Assembly (NCBI RefSeq): GCF_003255815.1 | Contig: NC_037669.1 | Location: 134,018,951 to 134,082,950, forward strand | Reading direction: 5' to 3' | Length of the DNA stretch: 64,000 bases | Source: Theropithecus gelada | Taxonomy: Eukaryota; Chordata; Mammalia; Primates; Cercopithecidae | Shown here: in pieces, positions 12,044 to 23,346 of the stretch | How positions within the stretch are numbered: position 1 is the stretch's first letter | Layout of the letters: each line of letters opens with the position of its first letter | The notes under the pieces: model-generated | Database searches by the model: none | Seen by the model: only the letters and a program-made list of their open reading frames with translations | Told to the model about the DNA's origin: nothing | Position numbers and translations under genes: made by a program

Positions 12044-14189
12044 GTCACCTACCTTTTCCATTTTCTAAAAGAATTTGAGAAAGATTGGTGTAAATTCCTC
12101 TTTAAATGTTTGGTAGAATTCACCAGTGAAGCCATTAGGTCTTAGGCTTTTCTTTGTTGGGAGGTTTTTTGATTAGTTATTCAATCTTCTTTTGCATTAT
12201 TGATCTCTTCAGATTTTCTATTTCCTCATGATTCAGTCTTGATAGGTCGGATCAAATGGTAGTTCTAATTTTAGTTCTTTAAGGAATCTCCATACTCTTT
12301 TTCATAGTGGTTGTACTAATTTACATTCTCACCAGCAGTGTAAAAGTGTTCCCTTTTCATCCTGTCCACACCAACATCTATTGTTTTTTGACTTTTTAAT
12401 TATGGCTACTCTTGCAGGAGTAAGGCAGTATCTTGCTTGTGGTTTAAATTTTTATTTCCATGATGATTAGTGATGTTGAGCATTTTTTCATATGTTTACT
12501 GGCCATTTGTATATTTTCTTTTGAGAAATGTCTATTTATGTCATGTGTCCACTTTTTTTTGATGAGATCATTTGTTTTTTTCTAGATGATTTTTTGAGTT
12601 CCTTGTAGATTCTGGATATTAGTCCATTGTCAGATGCATAGTTTGCAAATATTTGCTCCCATTATATGGGTTGTCTGTTTATGCTGACAATTATTTCTTT
12701 TGCTGTACAAAAGGTTTTTAGTTTGATTAGGTTCCATTTATATATTTTTGTTTTGTTCCACTTGCTGTGGGAGTCTTACTCATGAATCCTTTGCCTAGGC
12801 AAATGTCCAGAAGAGTTTTTCCAATATTATCTTCTAGATGTTTTATGGTTTCAAGTCTTAGATTTAAGTTTTTGACCAATCTTGAGTTGATTTTTGAGTA
12901 AGGTGAAAGATATGGATCCAGTTTTACTCTTCTATCTGTGGCTAGCCAGTTTTCTCATCACCATTTGTTAAACAGAGTGTCCTTTCCCCCAGTTGATGTT
13001 TTTGTACGCTTTGTCAAAGATCAGTTGGTTGTAAGTATTTGGCTTTATTACTGGGTTCCCTATTCTGTTCCATTAGTCTATGTGCCTACTTTTATACCAG
13101 TACCATACTGTTTTGGTAACTATAGCTTTGTAGTATAATTTGAAGGCTGGTTAATGTGATGCCTCCAGATTTGTTTTTTCTCTTAGGATTGCTTTGGCTA
13201 TTTGGGCTCCTTTTTGGTTCCACATTAATTTTAGGATTTTTTTTTTTCTAATTTTGTGAAAAATGATATTGGTACTTTGAATAGGAATTACATTGGACCT
13301 GTAGATTGCTTTGGGCAGTACGGTCATTTTAAAGATATTATTTCTTCCAATTTATGAGCATTGGATGTGCTTCCATTTGTTTGTGTCATCTATGATTTCT
13401 TTTAGCAGTGTTTTGTAGTTCTCCTTGTAGAGTTTTTTCACCTCCTTGGTTAAGTATATTCCTAGGTATTTTATTCTATTTTCTGCAGCTCTTGTAAAAG
13501 GGATTGAGCTCTTGACTTGATTCTCAGCTTGGCTGTTGTTGATATATAGTAGTGCTACTGATTTGTATACACTGATTTTGTAACCTGAGACTTTGCTGAA
13601 TTCATTTATCAAATCTAGGAGTCTTTTGGATGAGTCTTTAGTGTTTTCTAGGTATATCATCATATCATCAGCCAACAGTGATAGTTTGATTTTCTATTTG
13701 CCAATTTGATGCCCTCTATTTCTTTCTCTTTCTTGATTGCTCTAGCTAGGACTTTCAGTACTATGTCAAATTGAAGTGGTGAAAGTGGGCATCCTTGTCT
13801 TGTTCCAGGTCCAAGGGCTAATGCTTTCAACTTTTTGCCATTCAGTATGATGTTTGCTGTGTGTTTTTTATATATGACTTTTATTATTTTGAGGTGAGTT
13901 CTTTCTGTGGATAATTTGTTGAGAGGTTTTATGATAAAGGGATGCCGAATTTTATCAAATGCTTTTTCTGCATCTACTGAAATTATTATATGACTTTTGT
14001 CTTTAATTCTGTTTATGTGACGTATCACATTTATTGACCTGAGTATGCTAAACCATCTATATATCCATGGGGTGAAGTCCACTTGATCATAGTGTATTAT
14101 CTTTTTGATGTGGTGTTGGATTCAGTTAGGTAGTATTTTGTTGAAGAGTTTTGCATCTATGTTCATCAAGGATATCGACTGGTAGTTTT

Positions 14190-14214
14190 TGTTGTTGTTG
14201 TTGTTGTTGTTGTT
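14190..14214. repeat. (GTT)n microsatellite
   Basis: Eight GTT units within the L1 body. Confidence 0.9.
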
Positions 14215-14378
14215 ATGTCATTTCCTGGTTTTGTTATGAGGATGATACTGGCTTCATAGAATGAGTTATGGAGGATTCTTTTTTCTTGATCTTTTGGAAT
14301 AGTTTCAGTAGGAAACTATTAATTCTTCTTTGTTATTAATTTTTCTTTGAATGTCTGGTAGAATTCAGCTGTGAATCT

Positions 14379-14692
14379 GGCCAGAGGCTCATCCCTGTAA
14401 TCCCAGCACTTTGGGAGGCCAAGGGCAGGTGAATTGCTTCAGGCCAGGAGTTCAAGACTGGCCTGGCCAACATGGTGAAACCCCATCTCTACTAAAATTA
14501 CAAAACTTAGTTGAGTGTGGTGGCACATGCCTGTAATCTCAGCTTCTTGAGAGGCTGAGGCACAAGAATTGCTTGAACCAGGAAGGCAGAGGTTGCAGTG
14601 AGCAGAGATTATGCCACTGCACTCCAACCTGGCCAACAGAGTTAGACTCTGTCTCAAAACAAACAAACAAACAAAACAAAACAAAACAAAAA
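14379..14692 (+). mobile_element. Alu SINE with TSD
   Basis: Sense Alu from GGCCAGAGGCTCATCCCTG to an A-rich tail of CAAA/CAAAA repeats. The TSD AATTCAGCTGTGAATC (14362-14377) is repeated as AATTCAATTGTGAATC (14693-14708). S-like, moderately diverged. Confidence 0.93.
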
Positions 14693-16474
14693 AATTCAAT
14701 TGTGAATCACTCTGGCCCTGGGCTTTTATTATTATTATTAATGATTTAGTCTCGATGCTTGTTATTGATCTGTTCAGATAATTCATATTTCTTCCTGATT
14801 TAATCTAGGAGGATTGTATGTTTCCAGGAATTTATCCATTTCCTCTAGATTTTCTAGTTTGTGTGCATAAAGTTGTTCATAGTAGTCTTGAATGATCTTT
14901 TGTATTTCTGTGGTATTGATTGTAATGGCTCCAGTTTAATTTCTAATTGAGCTTATTTGAATCTTTTCTTTAGTTGGTTAATCTAGCTAATGGTTATCAA
15001 CTTTGTTTATCTTTTTAAAGAGCCAGATATTTGTTTCATTCATCTTTTGTATTTTTTGTTTTAATTTTATTTAGTTCTGCTCTGATCTTTGTTATTTTTT
15101 TTTCTGCTGCTAGCTTTGGGTTTAGTTTGTTCTTGTTTCTATAGTTCCTTGAGATGTGACATTAGATTGCCAGTTTATGATCTTTGAGACTTTTTGATAT
15201 AGACATTTACTGCTATAAACTTTCCTCTCAGCACTGCTTTTGTTGTATCCCAGAGGTTTTAATAACTTGTGTCACTATTATCATTCATTTCAAAGAATTT
15301 TTATATTTCCTTCTTGATTTCATTGGTAATCCCAAAAATCATTCAGGAGCAGATTGTTTAATTCCCATGTATTTGTATAGTTTTGAGGGTTCCTTTGGCA
15401 GTTGATTTTTAGTTTTATTCTATAGTGGTCTGAGAAGATACTTGATATAATTTAGATTTTTAAAAATTTATTTAGACTTGTTTTGTAATCTATCACATGG
15501 TCTGTCTTTGAGAATGTTCCATGTGCTGATGAGAAGAATGTATATTCTGTAGTTCTTGGATAGAATATACTGTAAATATGTGTTAGATCCACTTGTTTTA
15601 GATTATAGTTTAAGTCCTTTTTTTGTTGACTTTATGTCTCAATGATTTGTCTAGTGCAGTCAGTAGAGTGTTGAAGGCCCCCATTAATATTGTGTTGCCA
15701 TCTATCTCGTTTCTCGGGTCTAGTAGTAATTGTTTTATAAATCTGGGAGCTCCAGTGTTAGGTACATATAAATTTAGGATTGTAGTATCTTCTTGTTGGG
15801 TTGATCCTTTTATCATTATATAGTGAACTTCTTTTTCTTTTTTCACTGTTGTTGCTTTAAAGTTTGTTTTATCTGATATAAGAATAGCTACTCCTGCTTG
15901 CTTTTGATTTACATTTGCATGAAATATCTTTTTAAGCCTTTTACCTTGAATGTATATGAATTCTCCCATATTAGGTAGGTCTCTTGAAGACAGCAGATAC
16001 ATTCTTCCAGTCTGTATTTTTTAAGTGGAGCATTTAAGCTATTTATGTTTAATGTTAATATTGAGATGTGAGGTATTGTTCAATTCATCATGCTAATTGA
16101 TACCTAGATACTTTTTTTCTTCATTGTGTTATTGCTTCATAGGCCCTGTGAATTTTATGCTTTCAAGTAGTTCTATTCTGGTGTACACTGAGCTTTCATT
16201 TCAAGATTTAGAACTCATTTTAGCATTTCTCGTAGGGCTGGAGTGGTAGCGACAAATTTCCTTAGCATTTGTTTGCCTGAAAATGACTTCATTATTCCTT
16301 CATTTATGAAATTAGTTTTGCTGGAAAAAAATTATTGGATGACAGTTATTCTGTTTAAGGAGGCTAAAGATAGAAGCCCAATCCTTTCTAGCTTGTAAGC
16401 TTTCTGCTGAGAGGTCTGATGTTAGGTTTTCCTTTATAGGTTACCTGATACTTTTGTCTCACTGCTCTTAGAAC

Positions 16475-16547
16475 TTTTTTTTTTTTTTTTTGTGAAAAGC
16501 CACCTCTTTTCATCTGCAGGAATGTTGATGTTCCAAGTAGAAAGGAA
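16475..16547 (-). repeat. 52-nt copy of the L1 5' UTR inside ORF1, with a poly-T edge
   Basis: Positions 16496-16547 are identical to 18639-18690, which lies in the 5' UTR of the same L1. The ORF1 copy is preceded on the plus strand by 17 Ts (16475-16491). Read in the L1 direction, the fragment therefore ends in a short spacer and an A-tract. It interrupts ORF1. See the findings for possible origins. Confidence 0.9.
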
Positions 16548-17067
16548 TAGCCTGATGACTATATGCCTTCGTGATATCCTTTTTGCCATGACTCTCCCAG
16601 GATTTCTTTGAACTTCTTGTATTTGGATATCTAGATCTCTAGCAAGGCCAGGGAAGTTTTCCTCAATTATTTCCTCAAATGAGTTTTCCAAACTTTTTGC
16701 TTTCTCTTCTCTCTCAGGAACACTAGTTATTCTTAGGTTTGGACATTTTATGAAATACCGTATTTCTTGGACACTTTGTTCATTTCTTTTTGATTCTTTT
16801 TTCTTTATTTTTGTCTGATTGGGCTAATCTTTCTTGTGTTGTCTTTGAGCTCTGAAATCCTTTCTTCTACCTGTTCTAGTTTTTTGTTAATATTTTCCAC
16901 TGCATTTTGTAATTTCCTAAATGCATCTTTTATTTCCAGAGGTTTTGATTGGTTTTCCTTTAAGATATCTATCTCTTTAGAAAAGTTTTTATTCATATCC
17001 TGAATTGTTTTTAAAATTTCTCTTTGGTTTTCACCTTTCTCTGGTATCTCCTTGTGAAGCTTAATAA

Positions 17068-17102
17068 TCTTTTTCTTTCTTTCTTTTTTCTCTTTCTTTC
17101 CT

Positions 17103-17166
<64 letters not shown>

Positions 17167-17454
17167 TCCTTTCTTTCTTCTTTTTTTCTCCTCCTCCTCC
17201 TCCTTCTTCTCCTTCCTCTTTCTCCTCATCCTCCTTCTTCTCCTGCCCTTGCTACTTCCTACTCTCCCCCTCCCCTTCCTTCTCCTCCTCCTCCTTATTC
17301 CTCCTCCTCCTTATTCCTCCTCCTCCTCCTCCTCCTTCTTCCTCCTCTTCTTCTTCTCCTTCTTCTTCTTCTTCTTCTTCTTCTTCTTCTTCTTCTTCTT
17401 CTTCTCCTCCTCCTTCTTCTTCTTCTTCTTCCTCCTCCTCCTCTTCTTCTTCTT
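17068..17454. repeat. polypyrimidine tract, (CTTT)n then (CTT/CCT)n
   Basis: About 390 bp of nearly pure C/T on the plus strand. There are two uninterrupted runs, 17068-17227 and 17314-17454, separated by a few purines. The first is mostly CTTT units, the second TTC and TCC units. It sits at the tail side of an antisense Alu monomer and probably grew from that tail. The long open frames on both strands are low-complexity artefacts. Confidence 0.95.
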
Positions 17455-17576
17455 GTAGAGATGAGTTCTCACTCTGTTGCCCAGGATAATCTTAAACTCC
17501 TGAGCTCAAGCAATCCTTCCACCTCAGCCTCCCAAAGTGCTAAGATTACAGGAGTGAGCCACTGCACCTGGTCAAA
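17455..17576 (-). mobile_element. Alu monomer (FLAM/FRAM-like or truncated AluJ)
   Basis: GTAGAGATGAGTTCTCACTC through CCAAAGTGCTAAGATTACAGG to CACTGCACCTGGTC is a single antisense Alu arm of about 120 bp. The L1 5' UTR resumes on its right. Confidence 0.75.
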
Positions 17577-18129
17577 CTTTTGAATTCTTTATCTGGTATT
17601 TCAAAGATTTCATCTTGGTTTGGATTCATTGCTGGAAACCTACTGTGTTTTTTTAGGGGTATTGTAGAATCCTGTTTTGTCATGTTATCAGAATTATTTT
17701 TCTGGTTTCTTTTTATTTGTGTAGACTATTTCTTATAATTATTCTTGAATTTATTTTTGATTTGACTGGTTTTTTAATTTCTTTTTTCCCCTTTAAAGAT
17801 ATTACTTTAATGTTTATTGTTTATTGTAGCCTAATTCAGCTCTTGGTGCTTTCATGAGTGAAGACTCTGTATGAGTTCTTGCTTATAGGCAGTCTTTTTA
17901 TAAAGCTTTCTCAGATGCTGGTTGTAGTAGCAATGTGCTTGGTGTGCAAGCAAGTCCACTTTCTCCTATAAGGTTGGTATGGTAGAGGTGTCTTGAAGCT
18001 TATCTAACTCCCCTGTGGTATGCACTTATTATTTTTTTATTTATTTCCACCTCAGTATTTTATTTACTAAGTTGAATATTTCTGGCTCTGGGTCAGTAGG
18101 AGTGTTGCTCAGTAGAAACCAGTTGTGGC

Positions 18130-18423
18130 GGCCAGGCACGGTAGCTCAAGCCTGTAATCCCAGCACTTTGGGAGGCCGAGGCGGGCAGATCACCAGTTCA
18201 GGAGATCGAGACCATCCTGGCTAACACAGTGAAACCCCGTCTCTACTAAAAATATAAAAAAATTAGCCAGGCATGGTGGCGGGTGCCTGTAGTCCCAGCT
18301 ACTCGGGAGGCTGAGGCAGGAGAATGGCGTGAACCCAGGAGGCGGAGCTTGCAGTGAGCTGATATCATGCCACTGCACTCCAGCCTAGGCAACAGAGCAA
18401 GACTCCATAAAAAAAAAAAAATT
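18130..18423 (+). mobile_element. AluY with 11-bp target-site duplication
   Basis: Sense AluY beginning GGCCAGGCACGGTAGCTCAA, with the Y-type GAGATCGAGACCATCCTGG and GGAGAATGGCGTGAACC, ending in an A-tail. The TSD CCAGTTGTGGC lies at 18119-18129 and 18424-18434. It splits the L1 5' UTR. Confidence 0.95.
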
Positions 18424-19270
18424 CCAGTTGTGGCTAAAGCAGGTAAATAAATGCAATACTGGATGGTAGGCAGAAGTTCCAGCCTTGACAGAGGTGACTG
18501 GGAGACCTCTCAGTAAAACACACTGAGATCATGTCAGGGGAAGAGTGGGAGCCACCTCAGCTCTCCTGCCAGGCAAGCAGGAAAGTAATCCACCTCCCAG
18601 ACATACTCCTGACCCAGTGTGCTCACTATTTAGATCAGAAAGCCACCTCTTTTCATCTGCAGGAATGTTGATGTTCCAAGTAGAAAGGAACTGTGACTCT
18701 ACCTCTCATGTAAGCTTGAACCTGGAGAGTGCTCCTTCTGTGGGGATGCAGTCACCCTGAAGTGTTCCAGAAAGGCTGTCCATAGGTACACCCATGCCAA
18801 ACTCCTGTGGGAGAAGCCCCAGTTGTGTCTGCAGTGGTAGATGAGGGTAAAAGAAGTCCTATTTTCCAAGATCTTTCACAAGCACCAAAACTGTCTGACT
18901 CTTGGGGTAGAGCTGCAGACTTTCCCTGCTAAGTCCAGCACTGTAACAGTGCCTCTGCTGAAAGAAACTTCCCAACAGCAGAAAGATCTGTATGAAAGGT
19001 AGGGATCATTTCGATCTTCTGCATATGGTTAGCCAGTGTTCTCAGCATTATTCATTGAATAGGGGATCCTTTTCCCATTAAAAATACACAATTTAAATGA
19101 TTAAAAGAGAAATAAGAAATGGATACCACTTAACTATGGGAAACTTTATATATTTAAAAGCACAGGGAAAGTGCATTAAAGATGCCATATTCATTTATAT
19201 TATTATTTGGTAGCATGTAAAAACATTAGATACATAAAAAGGGCTAATGGTTTTATCTTCTAATTATAGA

Positions 19271-19290
19271 ACCAATGGTTAACCATTGGT
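19271..19290. repeat. perfect 20-bp palindrome
   Basis: ACCAATGGTTAACCATTGGT equals its own reverse complement. It is followed by TAACC, which extends the GGTTAACC theme. Confidence 0.9.
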
Positions 19291-19397
19291 TAACCTATGG
19301 TAAATGAGCAAATGTTAAAAAGACAAAAAAGATATACATATCTAGAAAAAAATTATAATCTGATCACATTGCGTTAATACCTATTGGCATTGTGGTG

Positions 19398-19496
19398 TAT
19401 GTCTTCTAATCTTCTTTGTATTGTGGTACAATATATATTAACCATAATATGTCTTCTAATCTTCTTTGTATTGTGGTACAATATATATTAACCATA
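19398..19496. repeat. tandem duplication, two copies of a 50-bp unit
   Basis: 19401-19446 and 19451-19496 are identical (GTCTTCTAATCTTCTTTGTA, then TTGTGGTACAATATATATTA and ACCATA). The identity suggests a recent local duplication. Confidence 0.95.
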
Positions 19497-20227
19497 AAAG
19501 TAATAAAGCCAACATATTTGGCCCCTGCTTCCCTGGGTTTATGCTTGACAAAGTATTTACAGCTTTCTTTCACCTTGTCAGGTTTCCAATGAGGACATGG
19601 AAAACCACAGGCTTGTCCTCTCACACTGCTGCCTTACAGACCATCACTCTCCTTTTTTGAATGGCTCTGGCATTTGGGGTGGATTCTCTATATGGTAATC
19701 ATCATAGTCAATGGTGACTTCTAATTCAGATAAATGTCTCTTTTCTTCATTTAGACTTGAAGGGAAAGGCTCCCCTGCACTATTCCCTCCTCTCCCCATA
19801 ACTCCAACTACAGTGCTTTCCACATGGCATATGCATTTTTAAAAAATAGACACTTTAAAAACGTTTGTTACATGAATAAATTAGTAAACATCAGAGATGA
19901 GGAAAAGAAAACTGATGAGCATCAGTTCTTCCTTTGTTGCATATCACAGCTTCTTTGGGAAATTTTGGCATCTCTCCTATAAATTGTTAAAGTCCTTACA
20001 GGCAGGTACTGTAAGCCATCTTTGTGTGCATTTATCAAATATTTATTGAGCAAATGTTTATGTGTTAGATATTGTGATGAGGTAGAGGTGGGGTGAGAAG
20101 AAAGATACAAAGAGAATCTATGTAAATAAGACATTGTTTTGGCTTTAGAAGTTTAGAGATTAGTGGGGTTGGGGAAATGTAAGCATATCTTTCACACTGT
20201 CTAAGGGAAGGGAAGGGAAGGGAAGGG

Positions 20228-20340
20228 GCTAACATTTAGAGAGCATTTGCTATATAACCCTTTGCTAAGGTAGGTATTTTTATGCCCACTTTAAAACTGA
20301 GGAAAGAGAGGCTTCAAGGAGTTTACTGAAGATTGGGCTT
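20228..20340 (-). mobile_element. MIR-like fragment
   Basis: Antisense MIR pattern: TTGCTAAGGTAGGTATTTTT, ACTTTAAAACTGAGGAAAGA and GAGGCTTCAAGG. Diverged; edges approximate. A short (GGGAA)n stretch lies just upstream. Confidence 0.5.
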
Positions 20341-20574
20341 TAAAGCTCTTTTAATTTGGAAATAGTAGGGATTGCAAGAATATTTGCGGTGTGAGCACAT
20401 GAGCACTGGTTTCCTCACCATTTAATTGTAGTCAATTGAGGAAAGAATAGGAATTAAACCCAAAATATTTCTGTTTTCAGTCTGACTCTCAGACTAAAAT
20501 TTGTTTATTCTTGGCTATCGGATTTTTCCTTTAGGCAACGGTATTCTCCTATCTGGTCTGTGTTTTATTTCTTA

Positions 20575-20760
20575 ACTTTGCCTTTAGGGAGAGCTTCCCA
20601 GAAGAAGTGGCATTTGAATTGAGTTGGATAGTAATTATCCAGGTAGTCAAGGGCCTACAAGGCGAAGGAAGATATTCTGGGCCAATTAACAGAGTATGTT
20701 GAGACCTGGAATGTGTTTCTGAATCTCACATTCAAGGGAGTGCTGAGAAAGATGGGAAGT
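20575..20760 (+). mobile_element. ancient interspersed repeat, family not assigned
   Basis: GAGAGCTTCCCAGAAGAAGT then GGCATTTGAATTGAGTTGGA resembles a widespread mammalian repeat. The same family may be represented at 4645-4960. Confidence 0.4.
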
Positions 20761-22662
20761 GAGTCTCTCAAGGTTGTTAGAGTTACGTATGAAGCCTTTT
20801 AACAAAATCAATATACCCATCTGGTCCTAGGATTCAGTATGTGACCACTTGAGCAGGCCATGTCCTGCACAGGAGCACCTGGCCAGTGGAGGCTAAACTC
20901 CCATTTGCTAGGTGGTAGACCCTGGCCTTGAGTGACTTTAGCCCAGAGGAAGTATAAACTTGTTTGTCTCATTCAACCGGAGTGGGTGCTTTTTCTAATT
21001 CATTGACTGAGTTGCCATTTTTGTGATTCATTCTCCAGGAGGAGATGCTTATTCTTACTTCACACAGAGGCTCAGTTTCGTAGACTGCTACCTTGCCTGG
21101 TGGTGTTCAAAAATTCCTGTTCTCTGGGAAAAGAAAGTTTTTCTTACTGATCTCTGTACAAGAGTCCCTGAATAGAAAACAAGTAGAGAATCCAAGTAGA
21201 TAACATGTATAGTAAATACATTTTTCCCTCCCAGAAGGGAAGTATCTATCGTTTTACCCATCTGGCTATTCCTCCTTCTCCTTCTTCTTCTTCTTCTTCC
21301 CCTAATGAAACTATTTGCTTAAAAAAATTTTGGCCTCTATTTTGCTTCCTCATCTCTGCAATGGAGACAATGCCAGCACCTACTTCATGGAGCTCACGAA
21401 GTTTCAATATAGTAATTCATATCAAGATATTTAGAATAATGTCTGACAAATTAGATGTGCTCGAGAAGCATTAGTTTTCCTTCTCCTCCCTCCTTCTTCC
21501 TTCCCAGCTTCTCCTTGTACTTTTTCTTCTCTCCTTCCACTCTTTTTTCTATATAATCAAATGACTGTTTGCATCAATATGGTCTCTTCTCTCTTGCCTG
21601 CTGGCTGTCTCCTGCCCAAATCACTGTGAAATAAATTGGAGAGTCCTTACCACATTTACATAATGTTAAATAGCTTTAAAGGTATAAGTACTTTGAGGAT
21701 TAATAGCATTCTTTTTTCTGGTATAGGTTTAATGTAATCACAAAGCCCTATTGACTGTTCTATCCATTTAAATGATTTTTATTAACATTATCAAGGAATG
21801 GTCTTTATCTTTAAACTCTGTTTTTATAATCAAGTATGCAAAAACCTCCAGGCACATTAAACTGGCATGAAGTCTTTAACTAATTAAATGAGTCAAGATG
21901 GTCTAATAGTAAGAACGTTTTTACAATTTTAAGTGAGTAAGTCAGCATCTATGAATTAATTTAAAATAAATGTATAATTCTTATGAAAGTATTTCAGTTC
22001 ATTTTATTATGTCCAGTTTTTTTAAAGAAATGCACCTCCAAATCCACCAATTCCCAGGTTTTTGCTCATAAAGAGCTGAAACATTGATGACTTAAAGTAA
22101 CACATATTTTGAAAATTATACACAGAATGACTTAGAGTGAATTACATAATTGTTTTTCCTGCCAGTGGATTTGTTTATTTCTTCATGTTGTTTTAAAAAG
22201 AGAGATGTAAAAATTATTTTGCATTTCCTAAGTAGACTAGCTGCAAGATGGGGGCATTATAAATTCACCATTGCAAATTCCCAAACCCAGCTCTGCTAGC
22301 TGGTAGTTGAAAATTACATATAGGTACCATTATGTAACTAATGAGAATAGGTAGAATAAAAGTCAACATCTATCAAATACCTATTTACTACAGAGAGCTT
22401 TAAGATTTGCTTTAGTGGTAATGGGCTCTTGGTGCATAAGAGATTATAAAATAAATCATGTATTACTTGCTTATTCCATCCCCTTTATGCATTTTATTCT
22501 GTTAAAATTTTGAGGAAGAAATATGATTTTGTTTTCTTGGATTAATTTTCTTATTGGGAGTCTACTCATCATATAAAAGCATAGTAAGACTAATGTTTGC
22601 AAGAAATGGAATATTTGACTGTATAATAAATACTGGTAATGCTTACTCAGATATGTCATCAG
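20761..22662. other. unique sequence, no gene seen
   Basis: Mostly AT-rich, with a CT-rich stretch at 21258-21302 and another near 21478-21545. The open frame at 21205-21474 has serine runs from the CT repeat and no family resemblance. Confidence 0.45.
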
Positions 22663-22672
22663 GAAGATTATT

Positions 22673-23336
22673 GTGATCACTTCTTTTTTAAAGGCGGAAT
22701 AATACCTCACTGTATATACAATGCATTTTCTTTATCCATTTGTCTGTCCATGGACATTTAGGTTGTTTCTATATCTTGGCTATTATGAATAATGTTGCAA
22801 TGAACACGGGAATGCAGGTATCTTAATAAGGTGATTTCATCTCCTTTGGGTATAGACCCGGAAGAGGGATTGCTAACTTGCCTTTTGCTACAACATGGAT
22901 GGGCCTGGAGGACATTATGTTAAGTGAAATAAACCAGACACAGAAACAGAACTATTGCATAATCTCACTTATATGTGGGAACTAAAAGAGCTCAAGTACA
23001 TAGAGATGGAGAATGAAATAGTGGTTAACATGAGCTGAGGGTAGGGGGAGGAAATAGTGAGATGTAGGTCAAGGACACAAACTAACAGATATGTAGGATG
23101 AACGTAGTTAGAGATCTAATGTACAACATGAATAAAGTTAACAAATTGTAGTGTATTAAGGATTTTTGTTAAATAAGTATATTTTAAGTGCTCTTGTCAC
23201 AAAAAAGTAACTATGTGAAATGATAGATACGTTAATCTCCCTCACCATAATAACCATTTTACTAGCTATATGTACCCCATAACATCATGTTGTAAACCTA
23301 AAATATACACAATAAAATTATTTTTCTTTTAAAAAA
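22673..23336 (+). mobile_element. 5'-inverted (twin-primed) L1 with TSD
   Basis: The left part (to about 22880) is antisense L1 from just upstream of the ORF2 stop. The right part (from about 22881) is sense L1 from CAACATGGATGGGCCTGGAG to a short tail. In L1 coordinates the outer left edge (AAAAAGAAGTGATC, read antisense) abuts the start of the right part, which is the arrangement made by twin priming. The TSD GAAGATTATT lies at 22663-22672 and 23337-23346. Confidence 0.9.
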
Positions 23337-23346
23337 GAAGATTATT

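Larger units (their letters stand above)
8766..12247 (-). mobile_element. L1 (primate-age), 3' end to reverse-transcriptase region
   Basis: The element begins with an L1 3' UTR (TTAGGTATAACTGACAGAAC, CTATAGTCACCTTGCTGTAC, CTAGTACCTGGCAACC). It then runs antisense through the ORF2 C-terminus into the reverse-transcriptase region. An AluJ (10018-10316) and an MST LTR (11617-12043) are inserted in it. It stops abruptly at about 12247, where C-terminal ORF2 sequence of a second L1 begins. All frames are broken. Confidence 0.85.
12248..19010 (-). mobile_element. near full-length older primate L1 lacking its 3' end
   Basis: Antisense L1 running from the ORF2 C-terminus (12248) through the reverse transcriptase (about 13350-14100), endonuclease (15610-16002) and ORF1 (16434-16996) to a 5' UTR (about 17580-19010). 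ORF1 remnants show a coiled-coil stretch and the conserved ENFPGLA and IQIQEVQRNP motifs. Reading frames are broken throughout. Later insertions are Alus at 14379 and 18130, an Alu monomer with an expanded tail at 17068-17576, and a 52-nt duplicate at 16496. The missing 3' UTR is not explained by retrotransposition and implies a deletion at 12247/12248. Confidence 0.85.
19011..20227. other. unique sequence with two small repeats, no gene seen
   Basis: No gene recognised. The stretch contains the 20-bp palindrome at 19271 and the 50-bp tandem duplication at 19398. A minus-strand open frame at 19406-19624 exists only because the tandem repeat is open in that frame, giving the repeated residues IYIVPQYKED. 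Confidence 0.5.

Noticed and set aside
17011..17458. Open frames of 72 (minus) and 144 (plus) codons rich in Lys/Arg/Glu or Phe/Ser/Leu
   Set aside because: They are translations of the polypyrimidine repeat, which has no stop codons in these frames. Low complexity, no gene.
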